From Euonymus europaeus (Eukaryota; Streptophyta; Magnoliopsida; Celastrales; Celastraceae): a stretch of 64,000 nucleotides of DNA. The position numbers were made by a program, and so were the translations under genes. Shown here one piece after another: positions 1 through 12,229 of the stretch (position 1 is its first letter; each line of letters opens with the position of its first letter). The notes beneath the pieces were generated by a model. It was given only the letters and a program-made list of their open reading frames with translations, did no database searches and was not told where the DNA came from. Where the stretch lies: positions 21,331,001 to 21,395,000 of the forward strand of contig OY756966.1 in NCBI GenBank assembly GCA_963580455.1, in the 5' to 3' direction.

Positions 1-3000
1 GGCTGGTGGGATTGCAGTATGTTGTATTTGGCAAGCAGGTGTTGGCCATGGGGAAGATACGATTTAGGTAGGCCACTACAATGGTGAGTGAGTGGATATC
101 AAGAGGACCAGTTTGTGGTGGAGTCCGAACCTGTAAATCACAATAAGGAAAATAATTCCCATAAAACAAACTAACGACTAACATAGACTCGACCGGAGGT
201 GGGGTCAAGGCAACGATAACCTCAATGATGAGGACTATAGACAATGAAAACACAAGGAATAGAGTGACTCATGAGTTTGTGTTTGACATGGGGTCTAAAA
301 GGGGAAAACAAAGACAACTAAAAACCCAGAGATAGGAATAATCAGGGAGTGTTTTGTGAAGAAAGTGAGGGGATGCCCATTGGAGAGTGATAGTGGGTAA
401 AAGATTAATGAAATGCGTAGTGGACAGAGCGGCATCAGCCCAAAATTAGTGTTGGAGACTAGAGGTGGAAGAAGGATACGAATCATGGCAGAGATGTCGC
501 TATGTTTTCTTTTGGCAAGACTATTTTGTTGGGGTGTATATGGACAAAAAAAATGTCGTTGAATGCCTTAGGTATTGCAAAATGAAGAGATAATGATTAA
601 TGAATTCAATTCGGTTGTCACTTTAAAGAAAGTGGACATTTGTATGGAAAATATTACAAACAAAAGCAATAAATGTTTTAAAATGGGAAAAGATCTCAAA
701 TTTGTGACGCATAAAATAAATTCAGGAATATTGAGAATAATCATTAGTAAACAAAAAGTTGTATCAATAAGTTAGAAGTTACGATGATGATAAAAGGGTT
801 ACAATGATGATAAAAGCTCAAGACAGAGAAGGAAATGCGGCTCGTGATGAAGAGAACACAAACAGAGAAGTAAATGTGGCTCACGTTGAAGAAGACGCAA
901 CTAAAGGAGAAGATTAAGCCCTAATGGGCTTATGGACTCTAATGGGCTCAGCTGCATTTTGGGCCATGGATTATATCTTGTACCAAATTATAAGTTATCT
1001 TATTAGCAGTGTTGGGCTTCATTCTCTTAAGTCCATATCTGGTGTCTTAGCCCAATTGTTCTATATGACCGCTGAATAGCAACGGGCCCTTTTTTTTCTA
1101 AAGGTCATAAATATGACCGTTCCTTCTTCTTGTATTTATATTTGCTGTTTTGTATCTTTTAGGTCATAGTTTTGAAATTCTAATCAAGACTGAAACCACT
1201 TCTCCTCTCATCTCTTTCTTCTCTATTTTCTCATCTAATTCTTCATAAGCTGTTCAAACAAATTGACATCAAGTACTTCTTTATGAATGTTGCGATCCAA
1301 GAAAAATTTATTGATCAAACTTGTCGTCGGTACTCCCCAAAATCTAACCTTCCATATCACCAATTTCCACACCAATATGTTCCCCCTTAGCAATTGTGAG
1401 AGAGAAATTCTTCCACTGAGATTCAATGTCTTCTATATTAAAAACTGCACCAAATTGATTTAAGTAATGAGAATCAAGTAGCCAAAAATAACTTAAACTC
1501 CCAGCATAAGACTTTCAATTTCTCCTTAGTCTTGCAGCCAGAGCAAAGAGTGCTAGATTTCCACTCCAAAACGCGTGGTTTGTACCCCACTTTTTGCAAA
1601 CAAAATTCTATGTAAAAATAGTTCATGTCCACATGAAAATGGTTCACCTTGTATGCGGCATGTAAATTTCACTTTGCACATAATTCTCACACTTTTTGCA
1701 CGAAATTCTATGCACACATTTTGCACAAAAACATTGTATTGTTGTCAGTTGGGTTACCGTTATGATCGATACCACCACTTCAACATGAAAACATTGTACT
1801 CTCAATTGGATTTGTTAATGACAATCACTATTTGCAGCTAACTTTGGCCAATAGATATATGATGCCTCCAATAATGCTTTAATGATTTAGGTACAGATAT
1901 GAATGTACATCTGAATGGGTCACACCGTACAATCAACGACTTACAATGTACGTTCAATCTAATAGGTCAACACAACCGCCTGAGGATATTATTATGTGAA
2001 GTTGTAATAAGGTCGCATGTATGTTGTATGTTGTGTGTTGTGTTGTTTAATGTATTTGTAACATTGATAATTTTTATAAAAATAAATTTAATAAAATTTT
2101 GTGCATAAAAAACTAATTTAATAAAATTCTCTGCGTAAAATTATCTACAGTATATGCTGCAAAATAATAAAATAATGTTAGGCTCATAATTTGATAGACA
2201 AATAATGAAAAGAAAATGGAATTTACATGTTGCATGTAAGGTGAGTAATTTCCATGTGAACTTGAGCTATTTTTATATAGAATTTTGCGGATTTTTATGG
2301 TGGAAACCCAATCACCCCCAAGCAAAACCTATTGAAAGAAGAAAACTCACACAACTATTGGCACAATGAATTTTGTGAAAGGACTTTTAAAGAAAAATAA
2401 TAAAATAAAAATAAAAGAATCATCACCAATTGTAATAGAAGCAATTGGTCATCATAAAAATATTTTAGTCTACTAAAATCCAAAAAAATGAGTAAGTGAG
2501 TTTGTTATGTATGGGGATAGTGTAAGGCACCTCACAACGTCAGTTATAAAAAAGTTGTCAATTTAACTTTCTTATTCCATTAAATGATTTAAAAAAATTA
2601 ATTGTGACAAAAATACGTATATAAAATAAAAATAATTATACAAAAAACTATATTGAAATAGGATAAAATAATTTTAGGAAATATAAAATTATATTGAAAG
2701 TCTAATATTGAGGTTCATGAGATTCTTTCATCCAATAGTCAAATTCTCATTAAACACTCTCACCTCAATAATTTTTCTGAGGGTGCATCCAATGTAATCC
2801 CCAAATTAATTTCATTGTCGGTTAAGACTTTTGATATAATTCTTATACACAAGTAAAATATACAATATGAATGTTTTTTTTAAAAAATAAAGTAATAAAA
2901 TAAAAAAATAAAAATGAAAATAAAAAATAAAAAATAAGAATAAAATAAAATAAATAAAAATAAAAACAAAATTAAAATATTTGGAACCGAGTTTTTTGTA

Positions 3001-4800
3001 TATTAAACGATATTGAAATTATCGTTAATCCCTAATCAAATATATTAACATATTAAATCATATAATTGACATATAAATCAAACAACATCAAATCATTCAT
3101 ATAATTCACACATAATCATGAAAAGGGCATATTTCGATCAAATAATACATTATAACGCATCGAACTAATAACAATCATGCATGGATGAGATCTCGGTTCT
3201 CTTTTTTTATTGGTGATCGATTATTCCAGTCATACTATTAAATTAGTATGATTGAAATTTGATAATTAATTTTCTTTATGAAATTAACATACGGAATATT
3301 CCATGCAAAATTATGTCCCTGTACAATACTTTTAAATCCAATGAACATAAAGCCCAAATACTTCACACAATCCCTTGGCCCAATCTCATTAAACCCATAC
3401 TTCATGTTTAACCCAAATAAACAACTCAAAGCCCACAACTTATACAACTCATAAATATGGCCCAATTATCACTAAATTAATACTCATTGATAATCCCAAA
3501 TACACAATCCAAGGCCCAAACAATTAATTCATACATACAAAGCCCAACACCACAATTAACCTCACTCAAGCATTTTAATATACCCAAATTTACTTTAAGT
3601 GTGATTGAGCATGCAATTACATTGCAGCTTCATCCATTAACCTATTTTGACAACTAAAAACAATACTGGGTACTGGTGGCCAAACATTATATGCAAAGAA
3701 TGAAACACTTATCACAAAGATTTAGATAAATTATCGCAAGAACAAACATTTAAACACAACTACGTAAAGTGAAATTTCATCATTGATTATTTCAGGACTG
3801 CAAGTGATAAAATAAGGATCGGTAATCATTAAAAAACATCATATAGAGCACAAGAAACCACCAAAAGCATGGGATTTAAGGCAAGCTTCATTAATCAATC
3901 AAACCTATACAAGTATACCTGCATACATCAAATAGGTATCCAACAATTCACAGAAACAGATATGGCATCTTCAAACAAACTGATGAACAACTACAAGATA
4001 ATATCAATCCCATACCAATCTCATCAACCAATAAACAAAGACAATAATCAACATGAAACAACCTTTATATAACTTATGTATTCATACATTCAACACAGAG
4101 GCACCATAATAGCAACAGAACACAAAATAATCAATTTTTGAAATCCAGGAAAACCCAATTCGAAACTAGAAAGTACCTTCCAATAATCAAACGATTGAAT
4201 GTCTAAAAGGAAACAGAATTAAAGCCTAGAGCCTTGGGTAGTTCGGTAATGGTGGATTTTAGAGGTGGGAGGCAGTGGTAGTTGTTAGATGCAATATGAT
4301 CTACACACAGAAAAACAAGAAGATGGGGCTCAACCAATCAGTCAAGGAGAGGCGGCTCCTTGTTCTTGTGCAACCCTAGAGAAAAGAGAAAAGAACAAGC
4401 ACGAATATAACCCAGAAAATATATTTCATTACCGATGCCCTTTCACTAAAACATGCCCCTATAACAGGTAATGCATGATGGACAAAACGCTGCCTCTGAA
4501 AAACAGCTCATTCGGGAAACTTCCTTCTAGAACCTACTGCTATTACAAGTTTACGTACCTGCATTAATTCCTTAATACCATAATATTAACGCACCCTGCT
4601 AATTAACCTACTAGGCTGTAAAATAGGACCTATCATAGTACTAAAACAACCCATTACAGAAACATGCAAATAGAAACTTGCTTCACACGCCACCTATGCT
4701 GTAAATAACCCATTTCCATGCAATAGCTACTTGCAACATCAAACAGCTCACACAGCAAAAGTAAACCCAAAACAGAGACATTTCATGCATGATCATAACA
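1..4800. other. gene-poor AT-rich region, no supported gene
   Basis: No reading frame here has recognisable protein similarity or coding character; the short open frames look like chance in AT-rich DNA. Two stretches (about 930-1080 and 3350-3550) are peppered with GCCCA/TGGGC words, which are common in plant promoters and LTRs, but no linked gene was found. Poly-A/T-rich simple sequence occupies about 2870-2980. An inverted repeat pair is listed separately. Confidence 0.6.
1601..2288. repeat. inverted repeat pair (arms 1601-1672 and 2217-2288)
   Basis: The reverse complement of 2217-2288 resembles 1601-1672 along about 72 bases, sharing words such as aaaattctat, taaaaatag and atgtaaat. The arms are separated by about 545 bases. 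This looks like a decayed foldback or MITE-type insertion. No target duplication was identified, so the outer limits are uncertain. Confidence 0.5.
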
Positions 4801-4837
4801 AACCCTTCCCCTTAGAGAACCTTGCCCACAAGGTCTG

Positions 4838-5258
4838 GGAAGTCTTCCAGTAATTTGGTGTAAGGGACCTAGGTGGCGTCATCCTCCTTTTGGCCGTTCC
4901 ACTGAACCAAAACTTCAACTATGGGGTAGCGCCTCTGGGGTGTGAGTCTTGGACGCAGAAGTTTGTGAGGTTCAATAATGATTTTCCCAACTACGTTCAC
5001 TACAAGAAGAATAGCTAAATGAGTGATGTTTTTACTGGTGACCTTATTCAGTAGGGACACATGAACAATTGGGTGGATTTGGGATGAAGTGGGTAGATCT
5101 AACTTGTAGGCAACTAACCCAATTTTTTTGAGTACCTTAAAAGGAACGTAGTAACGAGGAGAGAGCTTCAAATTTTTCCTCTGGGCTACTGAGAGTTGCC
5201 TGTATGGTTGCAATTTAAGATAAGCCATCTCACCTGGCTGGGAACTCACAGTGTACAC
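4838..5258 (-). pseudogene. gypsy integrase C-terminus and chromodomain-like segment
   Basis: The open frame at 4869-5258 contains the post-integrase segment seen in plant chromoviruses: an RKNLKLSPRYYVPFKVLKKIG stretch, then the HPIVHVSLL motif, then the start of a chromodomain (PIVEVLVQWNG followed by DDATWES across the frame end). In the family this region follows the integrase core and, through the chromodomain, biases integration toward particular chromatin. Here the frame stops just after DDAT, at a TAG where the family has a Trp codon. The remaining tail, ending in a DFPDLVGKV motif, follows in the same frame. Confidence 0.85.
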
Positions 5259-5533
5259 GCTTTATTCGCAAAAAATCTCATAGAGTCTTGACTCTTTTGT
5301 AGGTTGTGGCGCAAGGTGATGAGGATTTCTTCTCGACTACACAACTCCTCCTCCACCGTATTCAAAGCTGCCGTTCCCGAAACATAATCACTCAACTTGG
5401 GTGGTGGATGCCCGTACACTGCCTCGAAAGGGCTAATTTTTGTGCTTGCATGGATGGTCGTATTATAATAATACTCAGCTACAGGTAATCATTTGAGCCA
5501 AGATTTAGGGCGCATAAAAGTGAAACAACGGAG

Positions 5534-6080
5534 TTATTGCTCCACAGCTTTGTTTACCGCCTCCATCTGACCATCGCTTTGTGGGTGGTAGGAGCTACTA
5601 AAATTAAAGGTGGTCTCATGCAAGCTGAAAGGTTCCTTCCAAAACTTACTAGTGAAGACAACATCCCGATCTGACACAATACTAATTGGCATGCCATGCA
5701 ACTTAAATATGGAGTCCATGAATTCCTATGCCACCTTTACCACCGTGTATGGATGTTGAAGATCCACAAAATGAGCACACTTAGTGAGTCTATCGACAAC
5801 TGTCAAAATAACTGACTTATCCCGGGATTGTGGTAACCCTTCAATAAAATCCATGCTAATCTCAGTCCATGGTAACTCTGGTATCTTGAGTGGTTGCAGC
5901 AATCCTTGTGGGTGGGTGGTTTGATACTTGGTGACTTGACAGATGTTGCAATTCTTGATGTGAGACTTCACATCTTTCCTAAGACCCTCCTAATAAAAAT
6001 TGTGTTTAGCCCGTTGAAAAATCTTTACAAATCTTGGGTCGCCCGCTGTAGGTACTCCATGCATTTCATGCAACAACTTA
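5534..6080 (-). pseudogene. gypsy integrase core fragment
   Basis: Two open frames carry the integrase. The one at 5726-5971 has the CxxC half of the HHCC zinc-binding domain (CNICQVTK) and the first catalytic Asp in SMDFIEGLP. The one at 5534-5719 has the second Asp in IVSDRDVVFTSKFW and the Glu-containing YHPQSDGQMEAVNKA segment. In an active element this enzyme joins the cDNA ends to host DNA. Stop codons separate the two halves, so no functional enzyme is made. Confidence 0.9.
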
Positions 6081-6084
6081 TATC

Positions 6085-6889
6085 TCAGTGGGGCATCACC
6101 ACCAACAATCGGCCTCCTTTCGTAGTAAAATCTGTCTGCATGAAACATGACTTTCTCGGGTAAGTCTGCTCCATTTTTTTGGCTCTACAACATTTCTTGA
6201 ATCGATTTATCATTCGGGTAAGTGGATCTAATCTCCTCCAGGGTGTCACAAATTGGATAAGAAATGAACATAAATGACATTGGTTCCATAAGGTGGCCAC
6301 CTTCTTTCCTTGACAAGGCATCGACAGCCTTATTCTCCAAACCTTTCTTATATTACACTCCAAAATTGTACCCAAATAATTTACTAATCCACTTTTGTTG
6401 TGTCGCTATGCCCAAGGATTATTCCACGATGTATTTAAGGTTGTGATAGTCCGTCTTTACCACAAAAGCATGCCCCATCAAATAGTTTCTCCACTCCACT
6501 TTTGTATTGCAGAGACTAGTGCAAACAACTCCTTCTCGTAAGTGGATAGGTGGAGGGTTTGGCCCTTTAGAGCAGCATTAAAAAATGCTATAGGGTGATG
6601 ATTTTACATCAACACAGCTCCAATTCCTTCTCTGAAAGTATCACACTCAATGATAAATAGAGCATTAAAATTGGGTAAGGCCAAGACTGGGGGAAGATGA
6701 CATGGCTACCTTAAGGGCAATGAAGGCCCGAGTACTAGAGTCTGTCCATGTGAATTCTCCTTTTTGCAGCAGTTGTGTTAGTGGACATGCTAGAATCCCA
6801 TAATTTGTAATAAATCTTTTGTAATAACCTGTTAAACCAAGAAATCCCTTCAAAGCCTTGGTTGAGGTAGGAGTCGACCATTCAAGCAT
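6085..6889 (-). pseudogene. gypsy reverse transcriptase connection and RNase H fragment
   Basis: The frame at 6665-6889 begins with the segment that follows the RT palm (ALKGFLGLTGYYKRFITNYG), a hallmark of Ty3/gypsy elements. The RNase H follows at about 6400-6660 in interrupted frames. It shows the first catalytic Asp region (CDTFREGIGAVL) and the YEKELFALVSAIQKW helix. A further stretch to 6085 covers the linker toward the integrase zinc finger. Several stops and frameshifts are present. Confidence 0.85.
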
Positions 6890-6901
6890 TGCTTGAATTT
6901 T

Positions 6902-7501
6902 CTATCCATCCATCCTTACTCCCTCTTTGTCAACAAGGTGACCCAAATAATTAATTGAAGCACTACCAAACGTGCATTTGGTTCGTTTAGCAAACAAGTG
7001 GTGTATTCTAAGAGCCTCAAGCGCCCTTCTCAAATGATTTAGATGGTCTTCTAGTGTTTTACTGTACAAGAGAATGTCATCAAAAAACACTAACACAAAT
7101 TTCCTCAAGTATGACTTGAACACCTCATTCATCAATGCTTGAAAAGTGGCGGGAGCATTCGTTAGCCCGAAGGGCATAACTAGATACTCATATAACCCCT
7201 TATGTGTTCGGAAAGTCATCTTATGAATGTCTTCCTCTCTCATTCGAATTTGGTGATAACCTGATCGAAGGTCTAATTTTGAAAAAATTGTTGACCCATG
7301 TAACACATCGAGCAACTCATCAATAACCGAAATTGGGAATTTGTTCTTCATCGTAACTTGATTGAAGGCTCTATAGTCAACACACATTCTCCATGAGTTA
7401 TCTGACTTCTTGACCAAGATGACGGGTGAAGCATAGGGGCTTTGACTTGGACGGATCATACCACATTCTAATAGCTCTTTAACCATCTTCTTGATTTCCA
7501 A
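6902..7501 (-). pseudogene. gypsy reverse transcriptase palm domain
   Basis: This is the longest uninterrupted piece of the element, 199 codons. It starts at the [20 protein letters not shown] segment, continues through [14 protein letters not shown] and [15 protein letters not shown] (first catalytic Asp), then [17 protein letters not shown], and reaches the catalytic centre FFDDILLYS, where the more usual Tyr is Phe. It ends near [13 protein letters not shown]. The enzyme would copy element RNA into DNA inside the virus-like particle. The palm is intact, but the frame is not joined to the neighbouring domains. Confidence 0.95.
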
Positions 7502-7608
7502 TTTCTGGCTGTGAGAACATCTATATGTTCTCTAATTGATGGGAGTAGAATTTTTCTTGAGAGGAATGGCATGGTCATGAGACCTCCGGGGTGGCAATCC
7601 CATAGGAG

Positions 7609-8400
7609 TTAAAAAAATATCTTCAAAATCTTGTATGAGCTGCTGGAGTTTCGGTTCGTCAATTGGAGTGGTCTCAGAATTATCCCATCAATAGCATAAA
7701 ATATAGTAGTAGTGTTTGTACATGAATTAACATGAGTGCTATGCTCTTGGTTGACCATGTCTGTCAAATTTCTTGGAATTCCTTGTAGTATACAGTCACG
7801 ACCCTCATAGTGAAAATGCATGGTAAGCTGCTGTAAGTTCCACATGATATCCCCCAAATCTTTAAGCCATTGTATGCCCAATACCGCATCATAACCACCC
7901 AAAGGCATGATATGAAAATTCATGATGAAAATAGACTCTTAAAGAGCAAAAGACACATAACAATACAACCCTAATCTATGCATCTTAGCTCCATTGGCCA
8001 ATTGAACCGATAAAGTTTTTTGGAGGCACTCACCATTCGAGCAGATTGAGCAAAGTATGGGTCAACAAAATTATGGGAAGACCCTGTGTCAATTAAAACC
8101 AACGTCTTTTGCCCATTAATTGTACCATACAAAGTCATGGATTGGTAAGGACTAAATCTGGATATGGCATGCAAGGACAGAGTAGGAAATTGTTCTTCCA
8201 TAAAACTAGGAGGTGAGTCGATTGATTTTCCTTTATCCACTTTTTTCTAGTCATCAACTACAGAGTAATAATCTCCCTCTTCTTGGTCATCTTCCAAGGA
8301 ATCAAGTAAATAAATTATAGGCTGAGAGCACTTGTGTCCCTTAGAATACACCTAATCACAATAAAAGCATTAGCAACCTCTTCCTTTCCTCATGTTGAGG
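7609..8400 (-). pseudogene. gypsy zinc knuckle and aspartic protease
   Basis: A CCHC-type knuckle lies at about 8330-8380 (CFYCD then GHKC, with one stop between). It is followed at 7971-8240 by the protease active-site motif LVLIDTGSSHNFV. The frame at 7609-7923 continues with the GYDAVLGIQWLKDLGDI segment typical of plant gypsy proteases. In an active element this enzyme cuts the polyprotein. At least two stops or frameshifts split it. Confidence 0.85.
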
Positions 8401-9263
8401 ATTAGTAATCCATGTGATAGGGACCTTCTTGTTAGTACCTGTAGGTCCAGATGATGCACTCATTGAAATATGAGTTGAGGTGCTAGAAGTTACCCTTGAA
8501 GGATGTGGAGTACCGTACCCTAAATATGTTAATGGAAGCAAAGGAGGACTTAAGGGGTTCGGTTGAGAACTTGGTGGAAGTTGAATGAGTGGGGTCATGG
8601 TAGAAAGGGGTACCGTACGTCCATGCTTCCGAGTGTTCACTTGGCTTTCCTCATTCATCCTAGCCAAGGATTGGGTCATGGCTACAGTTGAAGGGCGCAA
8701 TACTTTCACAGCTAACCGAATCTCATCCTTCAAGCTAGATAAATATAATCCAAGCTTTTGTTCTTCAGTCAACCCACGCAATCGTACAGCCAAATCTTCA
8801 TACCTCTTTGTGTATTCTTCGACCGTGGTTTGTTGGTGAAGTCTTGCTAAGTTCTCTATAGGATTGACAAGGAAGCTGGGACCATACCTGAGTCACAAAG
8901 CTTCACAAAGGGATTCCCAGTCTTCTGGAACACCGGACAACTCCCATTCTTGAAACTAGTTGGCAACTCGACCTTCCAAATAGCATGCAGCAGTAATGAC
9001 CCGATGGGGGAGTGGTGTACGATAGAAAGAAAAGTAGCGGTTGGCACGACTGATCTATGTTATCAGATCTTCACCAAAAAACTTAGGGAAATCCACTTTG
9101 GGACCACGGATACCCGCATTTCCTGGGTCCATCTCGACACCTCTAACTGGTTCATTCCGATCTCTTGGTCGTCCCTGTACCAAAACCACCAAATGTGCTT
9201 TTTCAACCCATCAACCCTTATCTCTCTTCCCCTCATGATTTGGTTTCTATTCCAATTTCTCAA
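8356..9263 (-). pseudogene. gypsy gag capsid fragment
   Basis: Across shifting frames the - strand reads like a retrotransposon gag. It runs from a GPKVDFPKFFGED-like start near 9070-9110, through a region resembling GPSFLVNPIENLARLHQQTT near 8830-8890, into the intact frame at 8356-8793 (AVRLRGLTEEQKLGLYLSSL and ARMNEESQVNTRKHGR). Gag would form the particle that packages element RNA. At least three frameshifts are needed to read it through. Confidence 0.8.
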
Positions 9264-9270
9264 TCGTTTC

Positions 9271-10147
9271 TCCCCTAATCCCTCAAAGATTTCTTTTCTT
9301 CCTAAAATAACACATAAACCCGATCACCTTCCTCAAATAAATCCTGGAATCCCTAAGTCTAAGACTTCAAATAATTCCCTAGTGTGAACCCTAAGATGCC
9401 CTTCCTTCTTCTTTCTTTTTTTCCCCAACACATCTCTCTCTCTCTCTCTCCCCCTTTCTGCTTCTCTTCCAGTGCCTCGCTTTTCCTTTTCCTTTTCCCT
9501 TTCCTTCTTCATCCCGTTTTTTCCTTCTTACATTAGAGTTGAATATATGTTTGGGCTAGGACGGGCTTTGATTTTTTCTTAATGGTTGTTTCTTGTTGGG
9601 CCAATTCTTTGGGCGTAAGTGGCTTATTAAGCTAGTTTTTGGGTTTGATTTGAGTAACAGACTGGGCCACCTCTTTAGGACTTAAGTTTGGATTAAGATA
9701 GTTTTTGGTTTGACTTGAGTAATGGCCTGGGCTGCAATTGAATGAATTTACGGAAATGATATTTGGGTCTGGACTTAGTTAATGGGACCAAGCTTTATTT
9801 TAAATTAGATGGGTTTGTTTGGGTCTTGAATTTATGTTGGGACAATTGCAGGCCGGTATAAAATATAAGACTTATTAAGCATTGAGTCTAGTAAAAATTC
9901 TTATTTTGATTCAAGTCCACTAATTATTGTCCCTGTCATTCTTCGGACGAGCGATCGCAATTCGAAAGACAACGACTAATTTTAAGAAGTTGTTTTGATT
10001 ACATGGAAGTGAAGAAAGTGACAGTGAAGTTTTGCTCTGACTGATTGACTTTCGTTTTTTATTTTACATTTTATATTTTTCTTTTGTTGACAAATAAATA
10101 TAAGAACAAAAAAAAATTATGATCCTTATTCATTTGTCTTCTATAAA
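9271..10147. other. region upstream of gypsy gag, pyrimidine-rich tract
   Basis: No gene is visible. A pyrimidine-rich stretch with a short (CT)n run lies at about 9400-9530; on the - strand this would be the purine-rich leader upstream of gag. TGGGCC/TTGGGC words recur from 9545 to 9850. This may be the decayed 5' LTR and leader of the gypsy element, but no matching 3' LTR was recognised. Confidence 0.4.
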
Positions 10148-10430
10148 GGGAACGAATTCGCTAAACCCTAACGAACTTGTGTATCGAATTTTCATGTTGT
10201 AACCTAAACAATAAGTGTTAAATCGTAAGGGAGCGGATTCGCTAAACCCTAACGGGCCAGTATATTGGATTTTCATGTTGTAACCTAAACAATAATTGTT
10301 AAACCCTAAGGGAAACGGACTCGCTAAACCCTAACGGGCTCGTGTATCGGATTTTCATGTTGTAACCTAAACAATAAGTGTTAAATCCTAAGGAGGATAG
10401 ATTCGCTAAACCCTAACGGGCTCGTGTATG
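10148..10430. repeat. 81-82 bp telobox-bearing tandem repeat, about 3.5 copies
   Basis: The word ttcgctaaaccctaacg or a close variant begins at 10157, 10238, 10320 and 10402, giving periods of 81, 82 and 82 bases. Each unit carries the plant telomere-like word ctaaaccctaa (telobox) and a conserved ttttcatgttgtaacctaaa block. This is an interstitial minisatellite, not a telomere, because the heptamer occurs only once per unit. Diverged units of the same family occur inverted at 12.88-13.45 kb. Confidence 0.85.
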
Positions 10431-10470
10431 CTCAATATACTTGGTTTTCATATACGATAATGAAATCATT

Positions 10471-10700
10471 TTCATATTTTAAAAGGCACTTACGTAATTT
10501 AACCAATAAAAAATTAACTTAATTACAAAAAAAAAATCTAAAAACTAGACCTAATTACAAATAAGTTTAAATGAGTGATCTTATACAATTTTTGTCTTTC
10601 TCATATTTTGAAGGGCAAATATGTAATTCACTCAATAAAAGATTCACTTAATTACAAAAAAAACCTAAAACTAGACCTAATTATAAATAAGATCATATAA
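10471..10700. repeat. imperfect tandem duplication, period about 130 bp
   Basis: The stretch from 10471 (tcatattttaaaaggca, then a-rich sequence ending ctagacctaattacaaataa) is repeated with substitutions from 10601 (tcatattttgaagggcaaa, then ctagacctaattataaataa). It adjoins the telobox minisatellite and has no coding content. Confidence 0.7.
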
Positions 10701-12229
10701 GTGACTTTACCCTTAATAAGTTTCCCAAAGTAGACTTATCTACAATTTTTCCATTTATGTTTCTGAGTTTTTGTGTTTGAACAAAAATTGGGGTACAACA
10801 TCTATGTATGTGTTTATACTAATAGAGTCCAAATAGTCAAATATTATCAATTTTTTAATTTCAATTAATAAATTTCTTGTTTATTATTTTATATTTAATT
10901 TCATTTACAGATGTAGAAGAATCAAACGCAAGAGTCATGACTAGAGACCCATCTAAATACAATCTTAAAATTGCTTAGTATAGTTCTAAGCGTAGGCCAT
11001 CCCATCAATCAAATAAGGGGCAATAACACCCATGCGGGACCCAAGGCTGGCTAAGGCTGAGATGTTTGGACTCATATTTGGTGAAAAGGCTGAGATGTTT
11101 GGACTCATATTTGGTGAAAAGACTGACATAGGCATTGACTATTTGTACAGATTGTCACCCAAACAAATATATTTACTTTTGTTTGGTTGTTTATTTATTT
11201 TTAAATAAAATAAAAGTTATTATATAATTTTTTAAACAGTACTCCTTTGCATATGCACTTAATAATAACAACCCAACCTAAATGGTCAGATTATCACACG
11301 TGTAGAAATTATATTTTGAGAATCACTTGTCATTATAAGTTTTTTTTCTGATGTAATTATTGTAAACTAATTTAGTTATTTAATATATAACAGAATTAAA
11401 CAATAATAAAGTACAAACATATTATATAGAACAATTTACAAATGATATGGTATAATAATCAAAGGCTAAACCATACTTCATGTCACTAAAGTTTTAAGGT
11501 AATCTTGTTTCTGCCATTAATATTTAAATTTTGCTTCAATTGTCGTTGATGTTTCAAAAAGCTATCTAATTCTGTCCAAATTTAACTATTACAATAGGAG
11601 AGGACCAAAAATTGAGTAAGTGGTAACCTAGAATGACAACATGGCATGTCCGTGTGACATTTAGCATTTGGCTTTTCCAATACCAATTAATCATTGATTT
11701 ACTGTGACTAACTTATTTTGTTAAAAAAAGAGAGCTTATCATCTTATTTATGACTTGTCAATTTGCATGCCAATCAAACATGTGAACCAACCTGATTTTC
11801 AAAGTACAACTTTTTTACTTGATGTTATGATTTATATATACATCTACATAAGCAAAGTTATTTTTTCTTTCTAATTTATTATTATTAAAATAATGATATT
11901 TATATTATATTAATGTTGGGCCAATTTAAGTGTTCATTTTTTTCAAATTTAGGTTGCTAACAAGAATTGTTTCCATTTGGATGATTTTTTCATTCATGGT
12001 TTTTCTTTTCTTTATTTTCCTTTTAAATACACTTGTTATGCCACGTTTGACTCCAATTGCCACCCCTACAATTTTCGACGAGTAAATAGGCAGAAAATGG
12101 GTATTGGGATAGATTTGAATTGCTTTTTCAAACATCAAGGACAGTTGAAGCAAAATTTAAACTTCAGGTATAAAAACGAGAGAACTTTGAAACTTCAGGG
12201 ACAAAAAGTATGATTTAGCCAATAATTAA
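10701..12229. other. AT-rich region, no supported gene
   Basis: No recognisable gene or element was seen. The only local structure is a 33-bp perfect-looking direct duplication (ggctgagatgtttggactca and following) at 11055-11120. The ORFs near 11926-12213 overlap each other on opposite strands and show no family features. Confidence 0.5.

Larger units (their letters stand above)
4800..9270 (-). mobile_element. decayed Ty3/gypsy chromovirus retrotransposon, internal region
   Basis: Read on the - strand, the domains come in the order gag, zinc knuckle, aspartic protease, reverse transcriptase, RNase H, integrase, chromodomain-like C-terminus. That order, with integrase after RNase H, is diagnostic of Ty3/gypsy, and the C-terminal chromodomain-like segment points to the chromovirus branch. 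The coding region is broken into many frames by stops and frameshifts, so the copy is dead. I could not find a matching pair of LTRs on either side (about 4.2-4.8 kb and 9.4-10.1 kb), nor a clear primer-binding site. The copy is probably old, with LTRs lost or diverged. Confidence 0.9.

Noticed and set aside
10148..10430. Interstitial telomere tract
   Set aside because: The heptamer occurs once per 81-82 bp unit rather than in tandem, so this is a minisatellite containing a telobox.
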